Made by a program: the position numbers and the translations under genes. DNA of 64,000 bases from positions 62,001 to 126,000 of the forward strand of contig JAZQDU010000027.1 in the NCBI GenBank assembly GCA_045546915.1, written 5' to 3'. Shown piece by piece: positions 16,187-24,320 of this stretch; the first letter of the stretch is position 1; each line of letters starts with the position of its first letter. Below the pieces are notes generated by a model. It ran no database searches. It was not told the DNA's origin and saw nothing but the letters and a program-made list of their open reading frames with translations. This stretch comes from UMGS172 sp045546915. Lineage in GTDB: Bacteria; Bacillota; Clostridia; Oscillospirales; Acutalibacteraceae.

Positions 16187-17953
16187 ATGTCTGATTTTCG
16201 CAATACAAAATTCTATAAAAATAACTACTGTAAAAAGGCATTGCTTTCAAAACTTTTGCTTTCGGTTTTTGTAAGCATTTTCTTTTGTTTTACTATATTT
16301 TTCTTTTCGCCGATTGAAGTATTTTTGGGCAATTCTAACGCTTTTATCTTTTCACTGGGCAACATCTGGTGGATTTTATTGGTTCATGCTCTTATATTCT
16401 CGGCAAGCCTTGTTTTTATCTCCCTTGCGCTGCCGGTAGTTGCGGCTCTTGTCTTCGACATTTTTATTTTTTCACTTGGCATTTGCGGATACGTTCAGTC
16501 TATGTTTTTGAACGGAGCAATGGGTTCACTGACCGGTGAGGGCGACGTATATTCAAACACAACTGTTTACGCCAATATCGCCATATGGGGTGTTATTATT
16601 GCAGGTCTCATAACCATTTCGGTTATCTTGTTTAAAAAAGGTAAATTCGACACGTTTAAAAAAGCAATATGTTTTGTCGCTTCGGCACTTATATTCATGC
16701 AACTTACGGCATTTTGTGTCAGCGCAATATCCGCCTCTTCGGCAGAACAGTATTTTTATCTTTCCAACAAAGGTCAATACCAACTTTCAAGCGGAAAAAA
16801 TACCGTAATTTTTATTGTCGATACCTGTGACGGATATTACGTAGATAAAATGTTACAGGAAAATCCTGAAGCGATAGAAGGTTTTGATGGATTTATAAAC
16901 TACCCGGATGCCGTTGCCAAACACAGCCGCACATATCCGTCACTCCCTTTCCTTTTAACACGTGAAGTGTGCTATTTTGATAAACCGTACGACACGTTTA
17001 TCAACGATGCTCACGAAAACAGCACTTATCTTAAAGATATTTACGAAAACGGCGTCAATATAGGACTTTATACCGACAGTCAGTATGTTGGAAACAGCAG
17101 TACCGGTTATATTGCAAACTCTAAACTTTTTGAGGGCAACGCTAAAGTGTCGTTTGGAGGAACATTTTTGTGGATGAGCAGAATGTCGCTTTACCGAAAT
17201 ATGCCGTACATCTTTAAATCGGTTTTTAACTATACCGACCGTGATATGAACTCAGGATGTATGGAAATAGAAGATGCCTGTTATTCCTCGGATGATTTTA
17301 AACTATACAATCAACTTAAAACCGACGGGCTTAAAATAACCGACGAATACGGTAAATCTTTAAGGCTTTACCACCTCTGGGGAGCACATGCAGGTGCTGA
17401 TTTTGACCGTAACCTTAATGAAGTTTCTTATGCCGAACCGTACGAAGCAATGCTTGGAGATTTTAAAATTATCCAAGAATATATAGGCTATATGAAAGAT
17501 GCAGGCATATATGACGACTCGACCATTATAATCACCGCCGACCACGGTCTTTCGGGCGGGACAAGCGATGAAAAACCGCTTGAAATCGACCGTCCCGTAA
17601 GGTCACTGCTGATGGTAAAACCTGCAGGAACAGAGGGCAAAATCGGAATGACAACATCTAATGCACCCGTCAGCCACGATGACCTTTTTGCAACCGTTAT
17701 TGAATCGTTTGGCGGCAATACCGAACCTTATGGCAAAACGATTTTTGAAATTAAGGAAAACGAGCAACGCACCCGTCTTTACTACCACACAATGATGTAC
17801 TCCGACACCGATGGCGAGGTGGCACTTAGAGAATATGCCATAACCGGTGATTCACGTGATTTTAACAACTGGAAACTTACCGGAAATTATTGGGATATAA
17901 AATTCTCAGAGCGTGCCGTTTCACGCCACCGATTATCCGATATCTTAGAATAA
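16187..17953 (+). CDS. LTA-synthase/sulfatase-like alkaline phosphatase superfamily membrane enzyme
   Basis: A 588-residue protein with about five membrane helices in residues 20-182, then an extracytoplasmic catalytic domain. Metal-site features are VIFIVDTCDG (near 207-216), KHSRTYPSLPFLLT around the expected Ser/Thr nucleophile, and IITADHG near the C-terminus. This layout resembles LtaS and phosphoglycerol or phosphoethanolamine transferases. The start ATG at 16187 has GGGGA upstream; the 16127 codon falls inside the promoter. The divergent YidC-glycerophosphotransferase suggests it moves a phosphoalcohol onto an envelope polymer. The exact substrate cannot be read from the sequence. Confidence 0.82.
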   Translation: MSDFRNTKFYKNNYCKKALLSKLLLSVFVSIFFCFTIFFFSPIEVFLGNSNAFIFSLGNIWWILLVHALIFSASLVFISLALPVVAALVFDIFIFSLGICGYVQSMFLNGAMGSLTGEGDVYSNTTVYANIAIWGVIIAGLITISVILFKKGKFDTFKKAICFVASALIFMQLTAFCVSAISASSAEQYFYLSNKGQYQLSSGKNTVIFIVDTCDGYYVDKMLQENPEAIEGFDGFINYPDAVAKHSRTYPSLPFLLTREVCYFDKPYDTFINDAHENSTYLKDIYENGVNIGLYTDSQYVGNSSTGYIANSKLFEGNAKVSFGGTFLWMSRMSLYRNMPYIFKSVFNYTDRDMNSGCMEIEDACYSSDDFKLYNQLKTDGLKITDEYGKSLRLYHLWGAHAGADFDRNLNEVSYAEPYEAMLGDFKIIQEYIGYMKDAGIYDDSTIIITADHGLSGGTSDEKPLEIDRPVRSLLMVKPAGTEGKIGMTTSNAPVSHDDLFATVIESFGGNTEPYGKTIFEIKENEQRTRLYYHTMMYSDTDGEVALREYAITGDSRDFNNWKLTGNYWDIKFSERAVSRHRLSDILE

Positions 17954-17955
17954 AC

Positions 17956-17985
17956 AAAAACCTCAGGTCCAACCTGAGGTTTTTT
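17956..17985. terminator. Bidirectional terminator
   Basis: Stem AAAAACCTCAGGT/ACCTGAGGTTTTT with a CCA loop, between the convergent phosphatase-superfamily gene and dusB. Confidence 0.93.
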
Positions 17986-17988
17986 ATT

Positions 17989-18969
17989 TTAGTCTTTGTT
18001 ATTTTCCATAGCCGTTTGGACGATTTTCAAAACATCATCCATGCTTTTTATCTCACCGCTCATACGACGTAACTCTGCCGCACCTTTAAGCCCTTTCATA
18101 TACCAGGCAACGTGTTTTCTTGCCTCCATCATAGCAGTGCGTTCGCCTTTATATTCTTTCATTCTGCCTATTTGATCAAGCATTATGAGCATCTTTTTTG
18201 AAAGTGGCGGTTCAGGCAAAACGGTGCCGTCGGTAAGGTACGCATTTATTTCGGAGAATATCCAAGGTGTTCCCATAGCACCTCTGCCAACCATAACAAA
18301 ATCGCATCCGGTATATTCATACATTTTTGCCGCTGTTTGCGGTGAGGTGATATCACCGTTACCGATAACAGGAATATTTACAGCATTTTTAACCTGCTTT
18401 ATTATGTCAAAATCAACCGGCGGTGCATACATCTGCGCCCTTGTTCTGCCGTGCACCGTAATAGCGTCGGCACCTGCCGATTCGACAAGTTTTGCGAGTT
18501 CTACGGCGTTCTTACAAGTTTCATCCCAACCTGCACGCATCTTGACCGTAACCGGTACATCAACTGCTTTTTTAACTGCTTCTACTATCCTTGCAGCAAG
18601 GTCAATATCCTTCATCAATGCACTTCCGCCACCCGATGAAACCGCAACCTTTGGCGCAGGACAGCCCATGTTTATATCAATAAAATCGGGCGAAAACTTT
18701 TCTGCCTCTTTAGCCGCTTTTGCCATTACTTCTGGGTCACATCCAAAAAGTTGTGAACCGTAAGGACGCTCGGTTTGGCTCACATAAAGGTAAGACGCCG
18801 ACTTTGTATCACCCAACGATATGCCCTTGGCACTTGCAAGTTCACCAACTGCATAAGCAGCACCCTGTTCACGGCAGATTTCACGCATTGCTCTGTCGGC
18901 AACACCTGCCATAGGTGCCAGTGCGGCATACCCCTTTATTCTTAAATTTCCTATTTTCAAAAATATCAC
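17989..18969 (-). CDS. dusB: tRNA dihydrouridine synthase
   Basis: FMN- and NADPH-dependent reduction of uridines in tRNA. The 326-residue TIM barrel shows LAPMAGVAD near residue 17, INMGCPAPKV with the catalytic cysteine near 103, KMRAGW, HGRTRAQMY and GNGDI. DusB is the usual Firmicutes annotation. The first candidate start is a GTG at 18969; a TTG nine bases inside has comparable spacing to GGTGAT, so the start could be three residues later. It is transcribed divergently from polA and ends at a shared terminator. Confidence 0.93.
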   Translation of the reverse strand: MIFLKIGNLRIKGYAALAPMAGVADRAMREICREQGAAYAVGELASAKGISLGDTKSASYLYVSQTERPYGSQLFGCDPEVMAKAAKEAEKFSPDFIDINMGCPAPKVAVSSGGGSALMKDIDLAARIVEAVKKAVDVPVTVKMRAGWDETCKNAVELAKLVESAGADAITVHGRTRAQMYAPPVDFDIIKQVKNAVNIPVIGNGDITSPQTAAKMYEYTGCDFVMVGRGAMGTPWIFSEINAYLTDGTVLPEPPLSKKMLIMLDQIGRMKEYKGERTAMMEARKHVAWYMKGLKGAAELRRMSGEIKSMDDVLKIVQTAMENNKD

Positions 18970-19013
18970 CGAGTATTATTCTAACTAAAACTGCAAATAA
19001 TTGCAACTTTTAT

Positions 19014-19042
19014 TTGTAATTTACGTTAGTTTATGGTAAAAT
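19014..19042 (+). promoter_or_regulatory. Probable polA promoter
   Basis: TTGTAA (19014-19019), 17-base spacer, TAAAAT (19037-19042). Confidence 0.5.
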
Positions 19043-19072
19043 AAATATATATTGGGTTTTAGGAGAAACGTT

Positions 19073-21619
19073 ATGAAACTGCTTGCTATTGACGGAAACA
19101 GTATAATTAACCGCGCTTTTTACGGCATAAAACTGCTTAGCACCAAGTCAGGTCTTTATACTAATGGTATTTACGGATTTATGAATATACTTCTGCGACT
19201 TTGTGAGCATGAGCAACCCGACGGCATAGCCATAGCGTTTGACCTTAAAGCACCTACCTTCCGCCACGAAAAATACCCCGAATATAAAGCAGGCAGAAAA
19301 GGCATGCCTGACGAGTTACGTGCACAAATGCCGCTTTTGAAAAAATTGCTGACACTAATGGGTTATAAATGCCTTGAATGCGAAGGCTTTGAAGCCGACG
19401 ATATTTTAGGCACATTAGCAAAAATTTGCGAGCAAAATGGTGATATGTGCGTTATTGCAACCGGCGACCGTGATTCGTTCCAACTTGTATCAGACAAAAC
19501 TAAAGTTCTGCTCTCGGCGACCAAGGCAGGAAAACCTGAAATAACCGAATATACACCCCAAGTTTTGATGGAAAAATACGGCGTTAAGCCACAACAAATG
19601 ATTGAAATAAAGGCTCTTCAGGGTGACTCGTCGGACAACATTCCCGGTGTTGCCGGTGTTGGCGAAAAAACCGCAGACGAACTTATTAAAAAATACGGCT
19701 CTATTGACAATATTTATTCCAACATTGATACACTTGATATTCGCGATAATCTAAGAGCAAAATTACAAGCAGGCAAAGACTCGGCTTACCTCAGCCGTTA
19801 TTTGGGCACCATAAACCGCGAGGCCCCTATTGAGCAAAATGTGGACTTCTACCGTACCTCAAGCCGCAACGAAACGGAACTTTCTGCCTTCCTTTGCGAA
19901 CTTGAGTTTTTTGGCATGATTGAAAAATTGGGTTTATCAAGCACATCGGTATGTGAGCAAGCAGAACAAACCGAAAGTTTTATTTTCACCGATGCCGAAA
20001 CGGTTATTAACACCGCTAATAAAACTAAAATTTGCGACATTTACACCGAAGACTTTGAAAATTTTTACATTTGTGCCGACAGCAAGGTGGCAAAAGTTTT
20101 ATTGTCGGAACTTCATGAGATTTTAGCCGACCAAACGGTAGCAAAACGCGTTTACGACTCTAAAGCGCTATACAAATTCTGCATTGATAAGAGTGTTAAA
20201 ATCGAAAACGTTGTCTTTGACACAACGCTTGCAGCATATCTTTTAAACCCGTCGTCATCAGATTATGAACTAGGTCGGTTAGCCGCAGAATATAAGGCAA
20301 CGCAACCAAACATTAATTCAGATGACAGTCTTGCTGTAAAAACAGCACTTTTGAATAAAACCAACCTAAAATTAATTGATAATTTAAAAGAAACTTCTCA
20401 GGAAGAACTTTTAAGCCGTATCGAACTGCCGTTGGCACAAGTTTTAGCCGAAATGGAGCAGATAGGTTTTCTTGTTGACCGCGAGGGAATTGAGGTTTAC
20501 GGCAAAAATTTAGCCGTTCGCATTGGTCAATTAGAGCAGGCGGTTTGGAGCGAAGTAGGATACGAATTTAATCTCAATTCACCCAAGCAATTAGGCGTTG
20601 CCCTTTTTGAGAATTTGGGGCTTCCCTGCCGTAAAAAAACCAAAAGCGGATATTCGACCAATGCCGAGGTTTTGGAAGGCCTTCGCGACCGTCACCCCGC
20701 AGTTGCTCACCTTCTTGAATACCGCACTCTGCAAAAACTTAAATCGACCTATTGTGACGGATTATCGTCTGCAATAATGCCCGACGGACGCATTCGTTCT
20801 ACACTTAACCAGACCGAAACAAGAACCGGCAGAATCAGTTCTTCCGAGCCCAATTTGCAAAACATTCCCGTTCGTCGAGAAGAAGGCAAAGAACTTAGAA
20901 AATTCTTTATAGCAAAAGAAGGTTTTGTGCTTTGCGATGCCGACTATTCACAAATTGAACTTCGTGTATTGGCACACATTGCCGATGACCAAAATATGAT
21001 AGATGCCTTTAAAAATGGCACCGATATCCACACGCTCACCGCAAGTCAGGTTTTCGGCATGATACCCGAATTTGTTACACCGCTTATGCGTTCACGGGCT
21101 AAGGCTGTCAACTTTGGCATAGTATACGGCATTGGTGCCTTTTCACTTGCTAAAGATATCGGCGTTTCAAACAAAGAGGCGGCATCCTACATTGAAGGAT
21201 ACCTTGCAACCTACCCCGGTGTTGACAGATATATGAAAAACGTTATAGAAAAAGCGAAAGAAGACGGATTTGCTGTCACCATGTTCGGTCGAAGAAGACT
21301 GTTGCCCGAACTTAAAAATTCCAACGGTATGCTTCGCGCCTTTGGTGAAAGAGTAGCGAGAAATATGCCCATTCAAGGCACCGCCGCCGACATTATAAAA
21401 ATTGCCATGATAAAGGTAAGCGCCCGACTGAAAAAAGAACTGCCCGAGGCAAGACTTATTATGCAGATACACGACGAACTAATCGTCGAGGCGCCCGAAG
21501 AAAAGGCAACCCAAGCATGCCAAATTTTAAAAGAAGAAATGGAAAACGCTGTAACATTAAGCGTTCCGTTGACGGTTGATGCACACTTTGGCAAAACATG
21601 GTTTGATGCAAAGGGTTGA
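19073..21619 (+). CDS. polA: DNA polymerase I
   Basis: An 848-residue enzyme for Okazaki-fragment processing and repair. Residues 1 to about 290 are the 5'-3' exonuclease (LAIDGNSIINRAFYG, ADDILGTL, GDRDSFQL, ALQGDSSDNIPGV). The middle segment resembles the proofreading domain but lacks the usual first DxE motif, so 3'-5' exonuclease activity is probably lost as in Bacillus Pol I. The C-terminal polymerase has motif A DYSQIELRVLAH, motif B RAKAVNFGIVYGI and motif C QIHDELIVEAP. The AGGAG site 7 bases upstream fixes the start at 19073 rather than seven codons earlier. It heads a polA-PTP-rimI-tsaD run. Confidence 0.96.
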   Translation: MKLLAIDGNSIINRAFYGIKLLSTKSGLYTNGIYGFMNILLRLCEHEQPDGIAIAFDLKAPTFRHEKYPEYKAGRKGMPDELRAQMPLLKKLLTLMGYKCLECEGFEADDILGTLAKICEQNGDMCVIATGDRDSFQLVSDKTKVLLSATKAGKPEITEYTPQVLMEKYGVKPQQMIEIKALQGDSSDNIPGVAGVGEKTADELIKKYGSIDNIYSNIDTLDIRDNLRAKLQAGKDSAYLSRYLGTINREAPIEQNVDFYRTSSRNETELSAFLCELEFFGMIEKLGLSSTSVCEQAEQTESFIFTDAETVINTANKTKICDIYTEDFENFYICADSKVAKVLLSELHEILADQTVAKRVYDSKALYKFCIDKSVKIENVVFDTTLAAYLLNPSSSDYELGRLAAEYKATQPNINSDDSLAVKTALLNKTNLKLIDNLKETSQEELLSRIELPLAQVLAEMEQIGFLVDREGIEVYGKNLAVRIGQLEQAVWSEVGYEFNLNSPKQLGVALFENLGLPCRKKTKSGYSTNAEVLEGLRDRHPAVAHLLEYRTLQKLKSTYCDGLSSAIMPDGRIRSTLNQTETRTGRISSSEPNLQNIPVRREEGKELRKFFIAKEGFVLCDADYSQIELRVLAHIADDQNMIDAFKNGTDIHTLTASQVFGMIPEFVTPLMRSRAKAVNFGIVYGIGAFSLAKDIGVSNKEAASYIEGYLATYPGVDRYMKNVIEKAKEDGFAVTMFGRRRLLPELKNSNGMLRAFGERVARNMPIQGTAADIIKIAMIKVSARLKKELPEARLIMQIHDELIVEAPEEKATQACQILKEEMENAVTLSVPLTVDAHFGKTWFDAKG

Positions 21620-21624
21620 TTAAA

Positions 21625-22062
21625 ATGAGTGAAAGTAAATTAACTGTTATCTTCCTTTGCACAGGCAATACCTGTCGAAGTCCTATGGCCGAAGCATTAT
21701 TTAAAAGCGGGTTGACAAAAGAACAAAGTAAAAAATTAACCGTTTTAAGCCGAGGTCTTGCAGCCGGCAACGGTGACAGTGTATCACCGCATTCGGTAAC
21801 AGCAATGGCAGAAATGGGTATCGATATTTCTTGCCATACTGCAAAGCAATTAAACAAATCAGAACTTGAAACCGGCGACCTTTTCGTTTGTATGACCAAA
21901 GAACACGGTGCAGTACTTTCATATAACAATGTACCTGATGAAAAAATAATGGTTTTAAATATACCCGACCCATACGGTGGAACGGTTGACGACTACCGCG
22001 AGTGCTTAAAAAGAATAAAATCAGAACTTGAGAGCGTTTATGAACACATTAAAAAACTTTGA
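21625..22062 (+). CDS. Low-molecular-weight protein tyrosine phosphatase
   Basis: A 145-residue LMW-PTP. The catalytic P-loop is at the N-terminus (CTGNTCRSPMAEAL, nucleophile Cys near residue 12) and the general acid is in IPDPYGG near 113-119. These cytoplasmic enzymes dephosphorylate protein tyrosine or arginine; YwlE-type arginine phosphatases share the fold and the Thr in the P-loop (GNTCRS), so arginine phosphatase activity is possible. The start is taken as the ATG at 21625, five bases past the polA stop, with AAAGGG upstream. The 3' end overlaps rimI by 23 bases. Confidence 0.88.
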   Translation: MSESKLTVIFLCTGNTCRSPMAEALFKSGLTKEQSKKLTVLSRGLAAGNGDSVSPHSVTAMAEMGIDISCHTAKQLNKSELETGDLFVCMTKEHGAVLSYNNVPDEKIMVLNIPDPYGGTVDDYRECLKRIKSELESVYEHIKKL

Positions 22063-22495
22063 AATAATACCGTTTGACCCCCGTTACTTAAATCAGATGG
22101 CAGAAACCGAAGCAGAAACTTTAGGTGACGAGGGCTGGAGTGAAAAAAGTATTTTAGAAACCGTAAACTTTAACGGCACGTATTTTATAGCATTAGTAAA
22201 CGGTCAATATGCCGGCCACGGCGGGTTTACAACCGTTTTGGACGAATGCTATATCACAAATATTGCAATTGATAAAAGTTTTAGACGAATTGGTTTAGGC
22301 TCGGCAATTTTAGAGAAAATGATATGCGAGGCAAAACAAAAAGACGCCTTGATTTTAACGCTCGAAGTGCGTCAATCCAACCAGCCTGCGATTTCGCTTT
22401 ACAACAAATACAACTTTTTAGAGGTTGGCAAGCGAAAAAAATTTTATACTAACCCAAAAGAAGACGCTGTTATAATGACACTGAAATTCAGGTGA
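22040..22495 (+). CDS. rimI: GNAT acetyltransferase, RimI-like (ribosomal protein S18 alanine N-acetyltransferase)
   Basis: A 151-residue GNAT-fold protein. Motif A (YITNIAIDKSFRRIGLGSAIL) holds the acetyl-CoA-binding RRxGxGS pattern, followed by LEVRQSNQPAISLYNKYNF, the RimI-type signature. Start at the ATG at 22040, inside the end of the preceding phosphatase gene with GAGAG upstream. In bacteria rimI commonly sits next to tsaD, as here (TGA to ATG only 5 bases). The annotation follows that context; other GNAT substrates cannot be excluded. Confidence 0.87.
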   Translation: MNTLKNFEIIPFDPRYLNQMAETEAETLGDEGWSEKSILETVNFNGTYFIALVNGQYAGHGGFTTVLDECYITNIAIDKSFRRIGLGSAILEKMICEAKQKDALILTLEVRQSNQPAISLYNKYNFLEVGKRKKFYTNPKEDAVIMTLKFR

Positions 22496-22500
22496 TAAAA

Positions 22501-23511
22501 ATGAAAATTCTTGCTATTGAATCATCTTGTGACGAGACTGCCGCTGCTGTAGTAGAAGGACGGGAAGTTTTATCAAACGTTGTTGCAACTCAAATTGAGG
22601 AACACCGTATCTACGGCGGTGTTGTGCCCGAAATTGCCTCGCGCAGACATACCGAAGCCATATCTCACGTTGTAGAAAAGGCTTTAAGTGACGCTAACAT
22701 GGGCTTTTCTGATATAGACGCTGTTGCCGTAACCTTTGCACCCGGACTTATCGGTGCTTTGCTCGTTGGCGTAAACTATGCAAAAGGCCTTGCTTTGTCG
22801 CTTAACGTACCGCTTATTCCCGTACATCATTTAAGAAGCCATATTGCTGCTAATTACATAACCCATAAAGAACTCGAACCGCCGTTTTTATGCCTGCTTG
22901 TATCGGGTGGAAACAGTGTTATTGCCAAGGTTAACTCTTATACCGATTTTGAAATAATAGGCCGAACCCGCGACGATGCCGCAGGCGAATGTTTTGATAA
23001 AGCGGCAAGAAGTATGGGATTACCCTACCCCGGCGGTGTTTTATTAGATAAAACCGCAACTGCGTCGGATTTTGAGAAATACCCCATGCCATGGCCAAAG
23101 GTTGACGGTTGTGAACTTGATTTTAGTTTTTCAGGCCTTAAAACTGCTGTTATAAACCTTACACACAACGCAACACAAAAAGGTCTTTCCCTTGATGTGC
23201 CCGTGCTCTGCGCCACCGTAAGAGAAAGGGTGTGCGACATCCTTATAACCAATACGTTAAAGGCTGCCGAAATAACCAGCATGAAAAAGATTGTGCTTGC
23301 CGGCGGTGTTTCAGCCAACTCAGAACTGAGAAGCCGTATTGAAAAAGAATGTAAATCAAAAGGTTTTGACCTTTATTTGCCAGAGCCAAAATATTGCGGA
23401 GACAATGCCGCAATGGTAGGTGCTCAGGCTATATTTGAATACAATTCGGGCTCTGTTGCAGGCAGTGAACTTAACGCCATAGCAACCTTGCCCATTGATT
23501 ATAAAAAATAA
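22501..23511 (+). CDS. tsaD: tRNA N6-threonylcarbamoyladenosine transferase TsaD
   Basis: Transfers the threonylcarbamoyl group from its AMP ester to A37 of ANN-decoding tRNAs, with TsaB and TsaE, which are not in the window. The 336-residue ASKHA-fold protein begins MKILAIESSCDETAAAVV. Metal ligands are seen as the HxxxH of HHLRSHIAANY (near 106-116) and the Asp of YCGDNAAM near the C-terminus. The glycine motif reads VSGGNS rather than the more frequent VSGGHT, a mild variation. AGGTGA at the rimI stop places the start at 22501. It is coupled to rimI and followed 13 bases later by the C-GCAxxG-C-C gene. Confidence 0.95.
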   Translation: MKILAIESSCDETAAAVVEGREVLSNVVATQIEEHRIYGGVVPEIASRRHTEAISHVVEKALSDANMGFSDIDAVAVTFAPGLIGALLVGVNYAKGLALSLNVPLIPVHHLRSHIAANYITHKELEPPFLCLLVSGGNSVIAKVNSYTDFEIIGRTRDDAAGECFDKAARSMGLPYPGGVLLDKTATASDFEKYPMPWPKVDGCELDFSFSGLKTAVINLTHNATQKGLSLDVPVLCATVRERVCDILITNTLKAAEITSMKKIVLAGGVSANSELRSRIEKECKSKGFDLYLPEPKYCGDNAAMVGAQAIFEYNSGSVAGSELNAIATLPIDYKK

Positions 23512-23524
23512 CGGAGGAATTTTT

Positions 23525-23962
23525 ATGGCCGGGAAGAAAGTTTTAGAAGCACTAAACAACCATCGCAAATTGCGTTTTAACTGCGCACAATCGGTTGTAT
23601 TGCCGTTTTGCGACGAATTAGGGTTAGACAAAGAAACCGCAATTAAAGCCATGGAAGGTTTTGGCGGTGGAATGGGTGGCTACAACCTGACCTGCGGTGC
23701 ACTTTCGGCAGCAGTTTTTGTTACAAGTCTCTATCACAGTAACGCAAGCCTTACAAACGGTCCTGTTACAAAACTTAATACCTATAAACTTTGCAGTGAA
23801 GTCACCGACGGTTTTATAAAACAATGTGGCTCTGACTGTTGCAAAATCATTAAGGGAATAGAAACAGGCAAACCGCTTAAAACCTGTGACGAATGTATTG
23901 CGGTTGCCGCAACCCTTGCCGAAAAATCATTGGCAAAAGAGCGTGTAAAACCCGAAAAATAA
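23525..23962 (+). CDS. C-GCAxxG-C-C family protein
   Basis: A 145-residue cysteine-rich protein: NCAQSVV near residue 19, then FGGGMGGYNLTCGALSAA (the GCAxxG-like core), CSEVTDGF, and CGSDCC followed by CDECI. This cysteine spacing defines a redox-related family of unknown biochemical role frequent in anaerobes. The start ATG at 23525 follows ACGGAGGA with ideal spacing; an in-frame upstream start at 23495 overlaps tsaD and lacks a site. It is the last gene of the polA-tsaD run. Confidence 0.85.
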   Translation: MAGKKVLEALNNHRKLRFNCAQSVVLPFCDELGLDKETAIKAMEGFGGGMGGYNLTCGALSAAVFVTSLYHSNASLTNGPVTKLNTYKLCSEVTDGFIKQCGSDCCKIIKGIETGKPLKTCDECIAVAATLAEKSLAKERVKPEK

Positions 23963-23968
23963 ATAAAA

Positions 23969-23993
23969 AGTAGTGCCAACATTTGGCACTACT
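23969..23993 (-). terminator. Terminator of spoIIID
   Basis: Arms AGTAGTGCCAA/TTGGCACTACT with a CAT loop. On the minus strand it is followed by TTTTTATTT. It overlaps the last bases of spoIIID. Confidence 0.85.
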
Positions 23994-24237
23994 CACCTTT
24001 ATATTTTCTTCTCGTTGCAAGTCCGCCTCTTATATGGCGTTCGCTTTTATTACGCTCAAGCACTATTTTGACCTGTCTCCATAGCGACGGATTATCGGTT
24101 TTAAGCCGTTCAGTTACGTCTTTATGTACCGTTGATTTACTCACGCTGAACTGTTTTGCTGCGGCTCTGACCGTCGCATCGTTTTCGATTATATACTCCC
24201 CTAAAATTACCGCCCGTGTTTCGACTGCATTCCTCAT
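23989..24237 (-). CDS. spoIIID: Sporulation transcriptional regulator SpoIIID
   Basis: An 82-residue helix-turn-helix DNA-binding protein that tunes mother-cell gene expression during sporulation. Highly characteristic segments are NDATVRAAAKQFSVSKSTVH (the HTH), KDVTERL, and the C-terminal ERHIRGGLATRRKYKGE. The frame is open to 24297, but the ATG at 24237 has GGAG eight bases upstream, gives the usual family length, and lies downstream of a sigma-E-like promoter. It is monocistronic, convergent with the tsaD run and divergent from the GT2 gene. Together with spoIID it indicates that the organism forms spores. Confidence 0.95.
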   Translation of the reverse strand: MRNAVETRAVILGEYIIENDATVRAAAKQFSVSKSTVHKDVTERLKTDNPSLWRQVKIVLERNKSERHIRGGLATRRKYKGE

Positions 24238-24266
24238 ACACTCAACTCCATCTGAATTGCTGTTTA

Positions 24267-24295
24267 ATAGTATGAGATTATGCTGAAAATTATGC
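24267..24295 (-). promoter_or_regulatory. Candidate sigma-E (sporulation) promoter of spoIIID
   Basis: On the minus strand a -35-like GCATAATT (24288-24295) is 13 bases from a -10-like CATACTAT (24267-24274), close to the sigma-E pattern. spoIIID belongs to the sigma-E regulon in B. subtilis. The match is by eye. Confidence 0.55.
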
Positions 24296-24320
24296 ATTAC
24301 CCGAAAGGAATCAGTGGTTT

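Noticed and set aside
22813..22850. TsaD metal motif HLRSH lacking the Glu of the E. coli HMEGH motif
   Set aside because: Gram-positive TsaD proteins commonly vary at that position; both histidines and the later aspartate are retained.
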